The position numbers were made by a program, and so were the translations under genes. A model generated the notes under the pieces. That model had not been told where the DNA came from. It searched no databases and saw only the letters and a program-made list of their open reading frames with translations. Below, one piece after another: positions 9,248-19,200 of a stretch of DNA of 64,000 nt (the stretch's first letter is position 1; every line of letters starts with the position of its first letter). The stretch comes from Sva-07 sp963728355 (GTDB lineage: Bacteria > Actinomycetota > Acidimicrobiia > Acidimicrobiales > Ilumatobacteraceae), in contig CAVSJQ010000013.1 of assembly GCA_963728355.1 (NCBI GenBank), forward strand, positions 112,646-176,645, given 5' to 3'.

Positions 9248-9253
9248 AGCCTA
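9248..9253 (-). promoter_or_regulatory. Putative -10 box TAGGCT for the HAD gene
   Basis: On the minus strand TAGGCT ends 8 nt before the ATG at 9239, suggesting a leaderless transcript. Confidence 0.4.
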
Positions 9254-9344
9254 CGATGGCGCTGCGGCAGCGGACGTGATCGACCCGGGTTCATCCCGAG
9301 GTCATCTCGCCCTGCGTGCCATTCACGACTCAGGAAGAGAATCA

Positions 9345-10829
9345 ATGACATCATCAAAGGGGCCCAGCCACGTCGTGGTCGACGGGTCCAACATCGCCAC
9401 CGAGGGCCGCTCGCTGCCCAGCCTCGCCCAGCTGAACGAGGCGGTGATGGCGTTCATGGAGGAGTATCCGAACACCTCGATCACCGTGGTCGTCGACGCC
9501 ACCTTCGGCCACCGCATCGAGAAGTCCGAGGCCAAGGAGTTCGAAGAGGGGATCTCGAACAACGAACTCGTCGCTCCACCCGCGGGTGCTGTCGGCCGTG
9601 GCGACGCCTTCGTGTTGAGCATCGCTCAGAAGGCCAACGCCTCGATCCTCTCCAACGACTCCTTCCAGGAGTTCCACGGCGACTACGACTGGCTCTTCGA
9701 CGAGGGTCGGCTGATCGGCGGCAAGCCGGTCCCGCACGTCGGCTGGGTGTTCGTCGATCGCCTTCCCGTACGCGGGCCGGTGAGCCGGAAGGCGACCGGT
9801 TCCTCGCGTGGAGGGGGACGTCGCAGTTCGAAGAAGGACAGCGACAAGGGACGTAGCGGTCGCAAGACGAGTGCCGAGGCGATGGAACCCATGCCGGTGC
9901 CCAAGTCGCCGCCTCCCGGACGCAGGAAGTCGGAAGAGGCCACCGCGTCGGAACCCTCACCGCAGCAGGACACCGGCGGCGGACGCCGCGAACGGGTCCC
10001 CAAGGCGGGCGACACGGTCAACGAGCTGATGCCGTTCCTCGAGTTCGTGGAGCACCACCCGGTGGGCACGAGCGTCAACGGCACCGTCGAGTCGTACTCG
10101 TCGCATGGCGCCTACATCTCGATCGGTGAGAACGGCGTGCGTGGGTACGTGCCGCTGCGGCTGATGGCGGATCCGCCGCCGACCAGTGCGCGCAAGGTCA
10201 TGAAGATCGGCGAGTCGGTGACCCTCGTCGTCGTCAGCTTCGCTCCGTTGCGGCGCAGCATCGACTGCGCACTTCCCGACATGGCCGATGCGGCAATCGC
10301 CGAAGCGAAGGCAGAGCACGCAGCCGAAGCCGCGGCCGAAGTCGAGACCGAAACCAGCGCCCAGAAGAAGGCCTCGGGCAAACGCGCAGCCGCGAAGACC
10401 CAGGAGAAGAAGCCGGCGAAGAAGCCGGCGAAGCGGCCGGCCAGGAAGGCTGCGGCGAAGCAGGAGGCCGAGCAGCCGCAGGACGAACAGGCCGCACCTG
10501 CCCCCGCCGATGCTGCCCCATCCAACGAGCCGGCTGCCACGAAGCGGCCGGCGAAGAGGGCCGCAGCGAAGAAGGCTCCCGCGAAGAAGGCTCCGGCGAA
10601 GAAGGCTCCGGCGAAGAAGGCTCCGGCGAAGAAGGCTCCGGCGAAGAAGGCTGCAGCGAAGAAGGCTCCGGCGAAGAAGGCTGCAGCGAAGAAGGCTCCG
10701 GCGAAGAAGGCTGCAGCGAAGAAGGCTCCGGCGAAGAAGGCTCCGGCGAAGAAGGCTGCGGCGAAGAAGGCTGCGGCGAAGAAGGCTCCGGCGAAGAAGG
10801 CTGCACCGTCGGACGGCCAGGACGGATGA
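9345..10829 (+). CDS. NYN/PIN-like (Zc3h12a-type) ribonuclease - S1 domain - histone H1-like tail fusion
   Basis: The protein has 494 residues in three parts. Residues about 8-140 form a PIN-like NYN domain of the Zc3h12a type with the acidic constellation Asp13 (VVVDGSNIA), Asp51 (VVVDATFG), Asp87 (GRGDAF) and Asp105 (LSNDSF). This suggests a metal-dependent ribonuclease. Residues about 240-305 resemble an S1 RNA-binding fold (GTSVNGTVESYSSHGAYISI). The C-terminus from about 325 is Lys/Ala/Pro-rich and ends in 16 tandem A-P/A-A-K-K pentapeptides, like histone H1 tails of actinobacterial nucleoid proteins. The start is ATG 9345 with AGGAAGAG before it; the frame is open to 8844 but unsupported there. 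xthA begins 1 bp after the stop, so the two are probably co-transcribed. Function inferred only from domains: RNA processing or nucleoid-linked RNA decay. Confidence 0.82.
   Translation: MTSSKGPSHVVVDGSNIATEGRSLPSLAQLNEAVMAFMEEYPNTSITVVVDATFGHRIEKSEAKEFEEGISNNELVAPPAGAVGRGDAFVLSIAQKANASILSNDSFQEFHGDYDWLFDEGRLIGGKPVPHVGWVFVDRLPVRGPVSRKATGSSRGGGRRSSKKDSDKGRSGRKTSAEAMEPMPVPKSPPPGRRKSEEATASEPSPQQDTGGGRRERVPKAGDTVNELMPFLEFVEHHPVGTSVNGTVESYSSHGAYISIGENGVRGYVPLRLMADPPPTSARKVMKIGESVTLVVVSFAPLRRSIDCALPDMADAAIAEAKAEHAAEAAAEVETETSAQKKASGKRAAAKTQEKKPAKKPAKRPARKAAAKQEAEQPQDEQAAPAPADAAPSNEPAATKRPAKRAAAKKAPAKKAPAKKAPAKKAPAKKAPAKKAAAKKAPAKKAAAKKAPAKKAAAKKAPAKKAPAKKAAAKKAAAKKAPAKKAAPSDGQDG
10560..10799 (+). 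repeat. Sixteen tandem 15-bp units encoding (A/P)AKK pentapeptides
   Basis: The unit is GCTCCGGCGAAGAAG or GCTGCAGCGAAGAAG, repeated 16 times in frame at the 3' end of the NYN-S1 gene. The encoded tail is strongly basic. Near-identical units make copy-number change by slippage likely. Confidence 0.9.
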
Positions 10830-10830
10830 C

Positions 10831-11604
10831 GTGAGGGTCGCCACCTGGAACATCAATTCGCTGCGTGCTCGCCAGGAACGTGTCGAGGAATGGGTCGATG
10901 ACGTCCAGCCCGACGTCCTGCTCCTGCAGGAGACCAAACTCGCCGACGATGCGTTCCCTGCGCTGGCGTTCAGTGCGCTCGGGTACGACAGCGCACACTA
11001 CGGACAGGGCCAGTGGAACGGGGTTGCGATCCTCTCGAAGGTCGGCCTCGACGACGTCGTCACCAACTTCGCCGGCGGCATCGAAGCTGACCCCGATGCT
11101 CGCATCATCACCGCCACCTGTGGCGGCGTGCGCATCAGCAGCGTGTACGTGCCGAACGGCCGCTCACTCGATGATGACCACTACACCTACAAGCTCTCGT
11201 GGCTCGACCGGCTCGTTGCCCACCTCGGCGTCGACACCGATCCGGCGCAGGACGTGATCGTCGGTGGCGACTTCAACATCGCTCCCGACGATCGAGACGT
11301 CCACACTCCGGCCAAGCTCGTCGGCGCCACCCACGTCAGTGCGGCCGAGCGCGAGCGCCTGGCCGAACTCGAGGCGTGGGGCCTGATCGACGTCTTTCGG
11401 CAACACCACGACGCCGACCGAGTGTTCTCGTGGTGGGACTACCGTGCCGGCGACTTCCACCAGGGCCGCGGGTTGCGCATCGATCTCCTGATGTGTTCGA
11501 GGTCGGTCGCCGAGCGCTCCGAGTGGTGTGTCATCGATCGCAATGCCCGCAAGGGCAAGCAGCCCAGCGATCACGCACCCGTCATCGTCGACCTCGCCGA
11601 TTGA
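10831..11604 (+). CDS. xthA: Exodeoxyribonuclease III / AP endonuclease
   Basis: The ExoIII-family enzyme cleaves DNA at abasic sites and has 3'-5' exonuclease and 3'-repair activity. At 257 residues it has normal family length. Visible motifs are ATWNINSLRAR (Asn9), LLLQETK (Glu34), the NG-SLDDD region, GGDFNIAP and the terminal SDHAPV. The start is GTG 10831, 1 bp after the upstream stop; the frame is open further upstream but that part is antisense-like repeat. The 3' end overlaps the convergent helicase gene by 34 bp. Confidence 0.92.
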   Translation: MRVATWNINSLRARQERVEEWVDDVQPDVLLLQETKLADDAFPALAFSALGYDSAHYGQGQWNGVAILSKVGLDDVVTNFAGGIEADPDARIITATCGGVRISSVYVPNGRSLDDDHYTYKLSWLDRLVAHLGVDTDPAQDVIVGGDFNIAPDDRDVHTPAKLVGATHVSAAERERLAELEAWGLIDVFRQHHDADRVFSWWDYRAGDFHQGRGLRIDLLMCSRSVAERSEWCVIDRNARKGKQPSDHAPVIVDLAD

Positions 11605-13592
11605 CCCGCGTCGCCGACCTGTGCGGTCGCGCCCGATGAGCGCACGACATCGAGAATCTGGGGTGCCAGGCGCTCGGCGGTGATCTGCCCGAACGACGTG
11701 ACCGCGGTCAACTCCTCGACGGTGGTCGGACGTTCGCGAGCGATCGAGGCGAGGTCGCGGTCGCTGCACAGCTGCGTCGGCAGGATGTCGGCGCGACGAG
11801 CTGAGTCGTCGCGCCACGCGTGCAGTGCACCGATCAGGGGGTCGACGCGTGCCCGGATGCGCCGCGGTGGGGGAGCGGGCTCCGGAACGGTGAGGTCGAG
11901 GTCCGCGACGAACGGGCTCACCGTCCGGGCGTAGCCGCCCCGGCGCGCCGCGTGCGTCACCAGCAGTCGGTCGGTCGCCCGCGTGAAGGCGACGTACAGC
12001 AGGCGACCCTCCTCGGCGCGGCCCTCGACGGTGCTCGCCGACTTGTGTGGCACCAGGCTGCTCTCGACGCCGGTCACCACGACCGTGTGCCATTCGCGGC
12101 CCTTGGCGGCATGGAACGTGAGCAGATCGACTCCATCGGTCGATGCGTCGTCGAACGGGTTGGTGGTGGCCACCCATGCGCGGAACGTGGCGCCGTCGCC
12201 GAGCGGCTGCTCGCGGAGGAAGTCCAGGACCGCAGCGGCGACACGCCGTTCGGGATCGCCGTCTGCGCCGTCCGGCCGGCCGCTGACGGCGCCCGGTGAT
12301 CCCGCTGTTTCGCGCCTGGGCGGTGTGCGAGGCGATTCGGCGCGGTGCCGCAGCGACTGTGCGACCGGGGGCGCGTCGAGGACGTCGTGCGCCCAGCCCC
12401 GGAGCTGCGACGCCGAGCCCAGCGCGGCGGCCTGCCTGACCGCGGACTGCAACGGTGTGCCGTTGGCGGTCGCATGACGACGCACCGGAAGGCCGGCCCG
12501 CTCGAGCGCATCCTCGATCGGACCGAGCTGCGCATTGGTGCGGGCGAGGACGCCGACTTCGCCTGAGCGCACGAGGTTGGGGTCGCAGCGCAGAAGGAAC
12601 TGGGCGATATGGCGGCCCTCGTCGGCTTCGTCGTCGGCGAGGAACTGTTCCACCGGGGGACCGTCGGCGCGGTTCGACACCAACGGGCTCGGTTGTCCCG
12701 TGCTGGTCAGTACGTGGACGCCGGCAGCCACGATCTGCGGTGTGCATCGGTGGTTGACGGGAAGCCGCACGACCTCGATGCCGGGAAATCGGGTCTCGAC
12801 GTCGACGAGCAGACTCGGGTCGGCGCCGTTGAAGCCGTACACCGCCTGCGACGGGTCGCCGACGAGGAAGAGGTCGTCTCGGCCGGCGCGCAGCAGGTCG
12901 ACGAGTGCATGCTGGAGCGGATTGAGGTCCTGCGCCTCGTCGACCAGCAGATGACGGAACCGCCATCGGACGGCGTCGGCGAAGTCGCTGTCGCGGCGCA
13001 GGTCGCGGATGGTGTGCGCCAGGACGTCGTCGAAGTCGAGGACGCCGCGTCGTTTCTTCAGCGTCGCGTAGTCGCCATACACCGCAGCGCACCGGTCGAT
13101 GCCGGGAGCGGGGTGCCGCTGTTCCCGGCGCGCAGCCGCGGCATAGCGTTCAGGATCGATGCCCCGCGCCGATGCCCAGTCGATCTCGGCGAGATACGCC
13201 GCCAGACTGCGACGATCTCCGGCGTCGATCGTGTCGCCCACCAGCCGGCGGCGGTCGTTGACGACGGTGAGGGGACGGCGCTCGGTGTCCGCCCAGTGCT
13301 GCTTGAGGACGCCGAGCATCACCGAGTGGAAGGTGCCGGCCTCGACGTGTTCGCGCAGCCCGAGCCGCATGAGACGCTTGCGCATCTCGCCGGCCGCCTC
13401 GCGGGTGAAGGTGAGCGCGAGCGTGTGGCGGGGGTCCGCCGTGTCGATCGCAATCCGGTACGCGATCCGCCTGGTCAGCACCCGCGTCTTGCCCGATCCG
13501 GCGCCGGCGATGACGGCGACGAGTCGGGACTCGGTGGTGACCGCGGCGCATTGGTCGGCATCCAGATCGGCGATCAGGGCGTCCGCATCCAC
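11571..13592 (-). CDS. UvrD/PcrA-like superfamily 1 DNA helicase with HRDC domain
   Basis: This is a 3'-5' SF1A helicase of 673 residues, likely acting in repair. Seen motifs: Q-motif Gln14; Walker A AGAGSGKT (29-36); LLVDEAQD (Walker B); GDPSQAVYGFNGAD (motif III); LTFHAAKGREWHTVVV (motif V region); and LYVAFTRATDRLLV (motif VI). A Pro/Arg-rich linker lies in the 2B region, and the last approximately 70 residues look like an HRDC domain. The open frame reaches 13703 through an intergenic palindrome, so I start at GTG 13592, which has GTGAGG just upstream. It is divergent from uvrB, with the repeats and SOS box in between. It is a candidate for the UvrD role in excision repair. Confidence 0.88.
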   Translation of the reverse strand: MDADALIADLDADQCAAVTTESRLVAVIAGAGSGKTRVLTRRIAYRIAIDTADPRHTLALTFTREAAGEMRKRLMRLGLREHVEAGTFHSVMLGVLKQHWADTERRPLTVVNDRRRLVGDTIDAGDRRSLAAYLAEIDWASARGIDPERYAAAARREQRHPAPGIDRCAAVYGDYATLKKRRGVLDFDDVLAHTIRDLRRDSDFADAVRWRFRHLLVDEAQDLNPLQHALVDLLRAGRDDLFLVGDPSQAVYGFNGADPSLLVDVETRFPGIEVVRLPVNHRCTPQIVAAGVHVLTSTGQPSPLVSNRADGPPVEQFLADDEADEGRHIAQFLLRCDPNLVRSGEVGVLARTNAQLGPIEDALERAGLPVRRHATANGTPLQSAVRQAAALGSASQLRGWAHDVLDAPPVAQSLRHRAESPRTPPRRETAGSPGAVSGRPDGADGDPERRVAAAVLDFLREQPLGDGATFRAWVATTNPFDDASTDGVDLLTFHAAKGREWHTVVVTGVESSLVPHKSASTVEGRAEEGRLLYVAFTRATDRLLVTHAARRGGYARTVSPFVADLDLTVPEPAPPPRRIRARVDPLIGALHAWRDDSARRADILPTQLCSDRDLASIARERPTTVEELTAVTSFGQITAERLAPQILDVVRSSGATAQVGDAGQSARSTMTGA

Positions 13593-13680
13593 CGCCTCAC
13601 TGTACGAGATGGCCGTCGCGCCACGCCGCGTCCCACCGCGTTCCGCCCACCCGGACTCCGGCCCGGCCGCCCGAGCCGCC

Positions 13681-13728
13681 CGAGCGATGAGCCAACCGCC
13701 CAAATCCCGGCTTTTCGCTCATCGCTCG
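13681..13728 (-). repeat. GATGAGC palindromic element, copy 1
   Basis: The perfect 12-bp arms CGAGCGATGAGC and GCTCATCGCTCG flank an inner GCCC/GGGC-type stem. The orientation is opposite to the copies at 19-37 kb. It is paired with copy 2, 62 bp away. Confidence 0.85.
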
Positions 13729-13742
13729 CGGCCCGGTTCGAG

Positions 13743-13788
13743 GAGCGATGAGCCAATCGCCCAAATCCGGGCTTTTCGCTCACCGCTC
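13743..13788 (-). repeat. GATGAGC palindromic element, copy 2
   Basis: The arms GAGCGATGAGC and GCTCACCGCTC have one mismatch. Same orientation as copy 1. It lies just upstream of the uvrB SOS box. Confidence 0.8.
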
Positions 13789-13811
13789 GGCGCGCGAACA
13801 CGGCCGTCGAG

Positions 13812-13825
13812 CGAACACACGTTCC
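13812..13825. promoter_or_regulatory. LexA (SOS) box of uvrB, CGAACACACGTTCC
   Basis: It matches the Gram-positive/actinobacterial LexA consensus CGAACRNRYGTTYC at all 14 positions. It lies 4 bp upstream of the TAGAGT -10 box and 16 bp before the uvrB ATG, in the -35/-10 spacer where LexA would block RNA polymerase. It could also affect the divergent helicase gene. Confidence 0.9.
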
Positions 13826-13829
13826 CCGA

Positions 13830-13835
13830 TAGAGT
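13830..13835 (+). promoter_or_regulatory. Putative -10 box TAGAGT of uvrB
   Basis: TAGAGT ends 6 nt before the uvrB ATG (leaderless arrangement) and follows the SOS box. Confidence 0.55.
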
Positions 13836-13841
13836 GACGGG

Positions 13842-15944
13842 ATGACCGACACTCCCACGCTGCCGGTTGCGCCCGACGAGGCGTTGCTGCACGAAGCTCC
13901 GGCGAGCAACTACGCGGCCCTCGACGATGCGCGGTTCCGGGTCGTGTCCGACTTCGAACCGGCGGGCGACCAGCCGGCGGCGATCGCCGCACTGAGCAAG
14001 GGGATCGAGGACGGCCAGCGCTTCCAAACCCTGCTGGGCATCACCGGATCGGGCAAGTCGGCCACGATCGCCTGGACGATCGAGCAGACCCAGCGCCCGA
14101 CGCTGATCCTCGCGCCCAACAAGTCGCTCGCCGCCCAGCTCGCCCAGGAGATGCGCGAGTTCTTTCCCGACAACCGGGTCGAGTACTTCGTCAGCTACTA
14201 CGACTACTACCAACCCGAGGCGTACATCCCGTCGAGCGACACCTACATCGAGAAGGACTCGTCGATCAACGACGAAATCGACCGGCTCCGGCACTCGGCG
14301 ACCGCCGCGTTGCTCACCCGGCGTGACGTGATCGTGGTGGCGTCCGTGTCGTGCATCTACGGCATGGGCAACCCCGAGGAGTACCGGGGGAACCTGCTCG
14401 ACCTCAGCGTCGGCGTCGACTACGACATGCGCAACATCCTGCGTCGCCTCGTCGACATGCAGTACGGGCGCAACGACATGACGCTGGGGCGCGGCAACTT
14501 CCGGGTGCGTGGCGACACGATCGAGGTCCACCCGGCCTACGAGGAGTCGGTGCTGCGCATCGAGATGTTCGGCGACACCGTCGATCGCATCACCACGATC
14601 GATCCGTTGACCGGCGAGCAACTCAGCGAGCTGCAGCGCGCCCACGTGTTCCCCGCCACGCACTACGTCACCGGGCCGGAACGTCTGCGTTCGGCGATGG
14701 CCGGCATCGAGGTGGAGCTGCAGGAGCGGCTGCAGTGGTTCGAGGAGAACGACAAGCTCCTCGAAGCGCAGCGGCTGCGGATGCGCACGCAGTACGACCT
14801 CGAGATGATGAGCGAAGTCGGGTACTGCAACGGGATCGAGAACTACTCGATGCACATGGACGGTCGCGTGCCCGGCGAGCCACCGTTCACCCTGCTCGAC
14901 TACTTCCCCGACGACTACCTCCTCGTCATCGACGAGAGCCACGTCGCGGTGCCGCAGTTGCACGGTCAGTTCGCCGGCGACCGCAGCCGCAAGGACATGC
15001 TCGTCGAGCACGGGTTCCGCCTGCCCTCGGCGCGCGACAACCGGCCGCTCACGTTCGAAGAAGTGCTCGAGCGCGTCAACCAGTGCGTGTTCCTGTCGGC
15101 CACTCCGAGCGATTACGAGCTGCGCGTCTCCACGAACATCGTCGAGCAGATCGTCCGCCCGACCGGACTGGTCGATCCCGAGGCGATCATCAAGCCGACG
15201 AAGGGGCAGATCGACGACCTGATGGAGATGGTCAACGACCGGGTCGCTCGCGGCGACCGGGTGCTGGTCACCACGCTGACGAAGAAGATGGCCGAGGATC
15301 TCACCGACTACCTGCTCGAGCAGGGACTCCGCGTGCGGTACCTGCACTCCAACATCGACACGATCCAGCGCATCGAGATCCTGCGCGGGCTGCGTCTCGG
15401 CGACTTCGACGTGCTCGTCGGCATCAACCTCCTCCGCGAGGGCCTCGACCTGCCCGAGGTGTCACTGGTGTGCATCCTCGACGCCGACAAGGAGGGCTTC
15501 CTCCGGTCGGAGACCTCGCTCATCCAGACGATGGGTCGCGCCGCACGCAACGTCGACGGCCAGGTCGTCATGTACGCCGACACGATCACCCGCTCGATGC
15601 AGGCGGCGATCGACGAGACGCAGCGGCGCCGCAAGGTGCAGATCGCCTACAACCTCGAACACGGCATCAACCCGCAGACGATCCGCAAGGCGGTCGGCGA
15701 CATCCTGTCGTTGCTGCGCCCCGACGACACGGCGCCGATCCCGGGCAAGGATCGCCGTCGTCAGCGCGAGCGCGACAAGGTCCAACGCGATCTCAAGTCG
15801 CTGCCGCAGCAGGAGTTGGCACGCCTCATCCAGACGCTGGAAGAGGAGATGCACGAGGCCTCGGCCGAGCTCAAGTTCGAGTACGCCGCCAGACTGCGCG
15901 ACGAGATCAACGACCTGCGCCGAGAGCTCCGCGACGCCCAGTAG
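13842..15944 (+). CDS. uvrB: Excinuclease ABC subunit B
   Basis: UvrB is the damage-verifying helicase-like subunit of nucleotide excision repair. It is loaded by UvrA and positions UvrC. The 700-residue protein has Walker A GITGSGKS (about 66-73), the YYDYYQPEAY/EKDSSIN region of the beta-hairpin, VIDESHV, FLSATPSDYE, GRAARN and a C-terminal UVR motif (LEEEMHEASAELKFEYAARL) that binds UvrC. The ATG at 13842 lies just behind an SOS box and -10. The C-terminus is followed after 4 bp by a small membrane protein gene. Confidence 0.97.
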   Translation: MTDTPTLPVAPDEALLHEAPASNYAALDDARFRVVSDFEPAGDQPAAIAALSKGIEDGQRFQTLLGITGSGKSATIAWTIEQTQRPTLILAPNKSLAAQLAQEMREFFPDNRVEYFVSYYDYYQPEAYIPSSDTYIEKDSSINDEIDRLRHSATAALLTRRDVIVVASVSCIYGMGNPEEYRGNLLDLSVGVDYDMRNILRRLVDMQYGRNDMTLGRGNFRVRGDTIEVHPAYEESVLRIEMFGDTVDRITTIDPLTGEQLSELQRAHVFPATHYVTGPERLRSAMAGIEVELQERLQWFEENDKLLEAQRLRMRTQYDLEMMSEVGYCNGIENYSMHMDGRVPGEPPFTLLDYFPDDYLLVIDESHVAVPQLHGQFAGDRSRKDMLVEHGFRLPSARDNRPLTFEEVLERVNQCVFLSATPSDYELRVSTNIVEQIVRPTGLVDPEAIIKPTKGQIDDLMEMVNDRVARGDRVLVTTLTKKMAEDLTDYLLEQGLRVRYLHSNIDTIQRIEILRGLRLGDFDVLVGINLLREGLDLPEVSLVCILDADKEGFLRSETSLIQTMGRAARNVDGQVVMYADTITRSMQAAIDETQRRRKVQIAYNLEHGINPQTIRKAVGDILSLLRPDDTAPIPGKDRRRQRERDKVQRDLKSLPQQELARLIQTLEEEMHEASAELKFEYAARLRDEINDLRRELRDAQ

Positions 15945-15948
15945 TGTC

Positions 15949-16149
15949 GTGCTCGTGGGCAGTAGCACCAGCAAGCCTCGCAAGGGCCACGAGAAGTCGA
16001 AACACCTCCCGAAGGTCGGTACGCCGGCCAACCAGCAGTGGGAGCACGAGACGCACGAGTCGGTGATGTTCGGCTCGACCGGCAAGATGATCGCCGGCGG
16101 CCTCATCGGCATCCTCGTCGTGATCGGACTGCTGGTCCTCACCCTCTGA
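15949..16149 (+). CDS. Small single-pass membrane protein of unknown function
   Basis: This 66-residue protein has a basic N-terminal half (Lys/His-rich) and one C-terminal hydrophobic helix (about 46-65: MIAGGLIGILVVIGLLVLTL). It begins at GTG 15949, 4 bp after uvrB; GTG 15955 is equally possible. Position and spacing suggest co-transcription with uvrB. No family recognised. Confidence 0.55.
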   Translation: MLVGSSTSKPRKGHEKSKHLPKVGTPANQQWEHETHESVMFGSTGKMIAGGLIGILVVIGLLVLTL

Positions 16150-16218
16150 CCCGTTCGTTTCGGCGATCGAGACGGACCGTCGACTACTGTCCAGCCGACG
16201 ACACATCGGAGGGGGGAC

Positions 16219-19200
16219 ATGGCCGACGGCAAGATCGGGACGGCAGCGGTGATGTTCACCGACCTCGTCGGATCGACCGAGTTGCGGCTGCGCCTCGGCG
16301 AGGAGGCAGCCGAAACGCTGCGCTCTCGGCACGATCGGCTGCTCACCGAGTCGGTCGAGTCGCATGATGGCAGGGTCGTCAAGCGCCTCGGCGACGGGAT
16401 CATGGCATCGTTCATCAGCTGCGCCGATGCGCTCGCAGCCGCAGTGTCCATCCAGCAGGAGGTGGACCTGTCGAACCGGCTGGCGGGTGGTGAGCGCCTC
16501 GACGTGCGTATCGGCGTCTCGGTCGGCGACCTGAGTCTCGAAGGAGACGACTGCTTCGGCCTGGCCGTGGTCGAGGCCCAACGGCTCGAGTCGGCCGCGG
16601 ATCCGGGTTCGATCTGGTGCGCCGACGTCGTTGCCCATCTCGCTCGTGGCCGGGGCGGCCACACCTTCGAGTCACTGGGAGCCCTGACGCTCAAGGGACT
16701 CGCCGATCCTCTCGCGGCCAGCGCCGTGTGCTGGGAGCCGATTCGTGAGAGATCCGATCGCGACGTGACGCTTCCGGCGGTCCTGGCCGGTCCGGGATTT
16801 CCGTTCTCGGGTCGCTCCGAGGTCTTCGACCGGTTGCTCGAAACGTGGCGGTCGGGCGCTGCGGGTGGCTTCGAGGTCGTCCTGCTGGCCGGCGAGCCCG
16901 GAGTCGGCAAGACCCGGCTCGCTCAGGAACTCGCTCGACGGATCCGGGCTGACGCGATCTCCCAGGGAGAGGTCACCCCGCTGGTGCTCGCCGGAAGGTG
17001 CGACGAGGACGGCGATGCGTTCCAGGCGTTCGGCACCGCGCTCGAGTGGTTCGTCCGCCACGACACGCCCGACCGTGCTGCGCTCGGCGAATTCCCGGGC
17101 GACCTCGACCGGTTGGTGCCGCGTCTGAGGGACGTCGTTGCCGACCTGCCGCCGCGACTTCGCGACGAGCCGGACGCCGAGCGTCAACGGTTGTTCCAGG
17201 CGGTCGAGTCGTGGTTGGGCGAGGGCGGAGCCGACCGGCCCAGATTGCTCGTGATCGACGACCTGCACTGGGCCGACGAGCCGACGCTGCTGCTGTTGAA
17301 GCATGTGATCCGGAGTCGGCCCATCGGTCTCGTCGTCGTGGGCACCTACCGCGATACCGACCTCGACCGCGGGCACCTGCTCGCATCGATGCTCAGCGAG
17401 TTCCGGTCTTCCGGCGAGGTCACTCGGATCGGAATCGAGGGACTGGGGCCCGCTGACGTACGTGAGCTGCTCGTTCGAGCCGGCGGACACGAGCTCGACG
17501 CTGCCGGCCTGGAATTCGCCGACCGGGTACAGCGTGAGACCTCGGGTAACCCGTTCTTCCTGAGTGAGGTGCTCCGCGACCTGATCGAGAACGGAACACT
17601 CGTCGAACGAGGTGGTCAGTGGACGAGCGACCTGCAGGTCCACGAGGCGGGCATCCCCGAAGGTGTTCGGGAGGTCGTCGGCCAGCGGCTCCATCGACTG
17701 GGCGACTCGGTCGAGCGGGTCCTGCGGACTGCCGCAGTGATCGGCTACGAGTTCGACGTCGACGTGCTCGCCGATGTGCTCGGTACAGGAGTCGACGAGG
17801 TGCTGGATGCGTTGGACGCCGCGGTGGCTGCGAACCTGGTGATCGACGTCGGCGCCGACCGGCATCGTTTCGCTCATCGGCTCGTGCGCGAGACCCTCCA
17901 CGCAGAGCTGTCGCCGAGTCGACGCCGTCGCGAACACCGCAAGGTGGCGGTGGCGCTCGAGGCTCGCCACCAGGACTCGCTCGATGACGTCACGCCCGAT
18001 CTGGCGGTGCACTGGACCGAGGCTTCGGTTGGTGGGGACCGCCGACGCGCGATCGACGTGACGGTGCGCGCAGCGGAGCTGGCTGCGGCGCGCGGTGCCC
18101 ACGAGAACGGGGCCCGATGGTTCGGCCGAGCACTCCAACTCATGACGGACGACGAGTCCGACTGGTCGGCTGTGCGGCGCCGCGTGCTGGTTCGTCTCGC
18201 CGAGGCCGAGGGCGTGTCCGGCGCCGCCGCAGACGCCCGCCGACACGCCTTGGAGGCGGCCCGCGCGGCGATCGACGTCGACGATGCCGCCACCGCAGTG
18301 GCGGCGCTGCGCGTGCGGGCGCGGCACAGCTTCAGCGCGAGCGATCCTGCCGATCCAGAACGGGTCGACCTGCTGGGCGAAGCGCTGGCGATGTCGTCGC
18401 TGGACACGTGGCAGCGGGCGGCGCTGCTGGGCGAGTTGGCCAAGGAGCTGATCTTCGAACGTGACCTCGCAGGTCGACGGCGGGCGTTGGACGAACGGCA
18501 GGTGCTCCTGCGCGAGCTCTCCCTCCGCGAGCGGGTGGAGCTCGTGGCGACGGCGGGAACGACCTCGTACGTGTGTCCGAGTCGACCGATCCTGCAGCAC
18601 CAGGCGGACGAGGCGCGCACAGTGCTCGACCAGACGCACGAGTTGTCGGCGTCGGAGCGGTGGCGCATCCTCGGCCATCTCGCATACACCGCCCTGCAAC
18701 TCGGCGACCGAGGCGTCCTCGACGGGGCAATCGACGCCATGTCGTCGCTCGGAGCGGAAATCGGTGCGGTGCGGATGTCGATGACTCGACTCCACGAGAC
18801 GATGCGGTGCACGGTCGACGGGGATGTGGCGGGCGCCCAACTCGTCGCTGACGCGCTGGTAGAACAGCTCGAAGAGCTCGGCGTGCCTGACGCGAGCGCC
18901 TATCGTTCGACCACCACGCTGGCGATCAGCCGTGAACGCGGCACGATGGTCGACCTCGCGTCCATCGTCGATGAGCTCGCGGTCGGCGCACACCGGGCGG
19001 GACCCGAACGCACGACCGCCGCGTTCGTGCGGTTGTTGCGAGGAGACCTCGAGTTCGCTCGCGCGGCGATGAACGACCTCGACGACCGGGAGTTCGCGGA
19101 CGATGCCACGCTGCAGCTCTGCATGGCGTTCTGGGCCGAGATCGTGGCCGGGCTCCGCAGTAACGACGATTGCAGCCGCTTCATCGAGCTGCTCGGCCCG

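Noticed and set aside
10560..10799. CRISPR-like periodic repeat
   Set aside because: 15-bp units without spacers, in frame, encoding a Lys/Ala tail.
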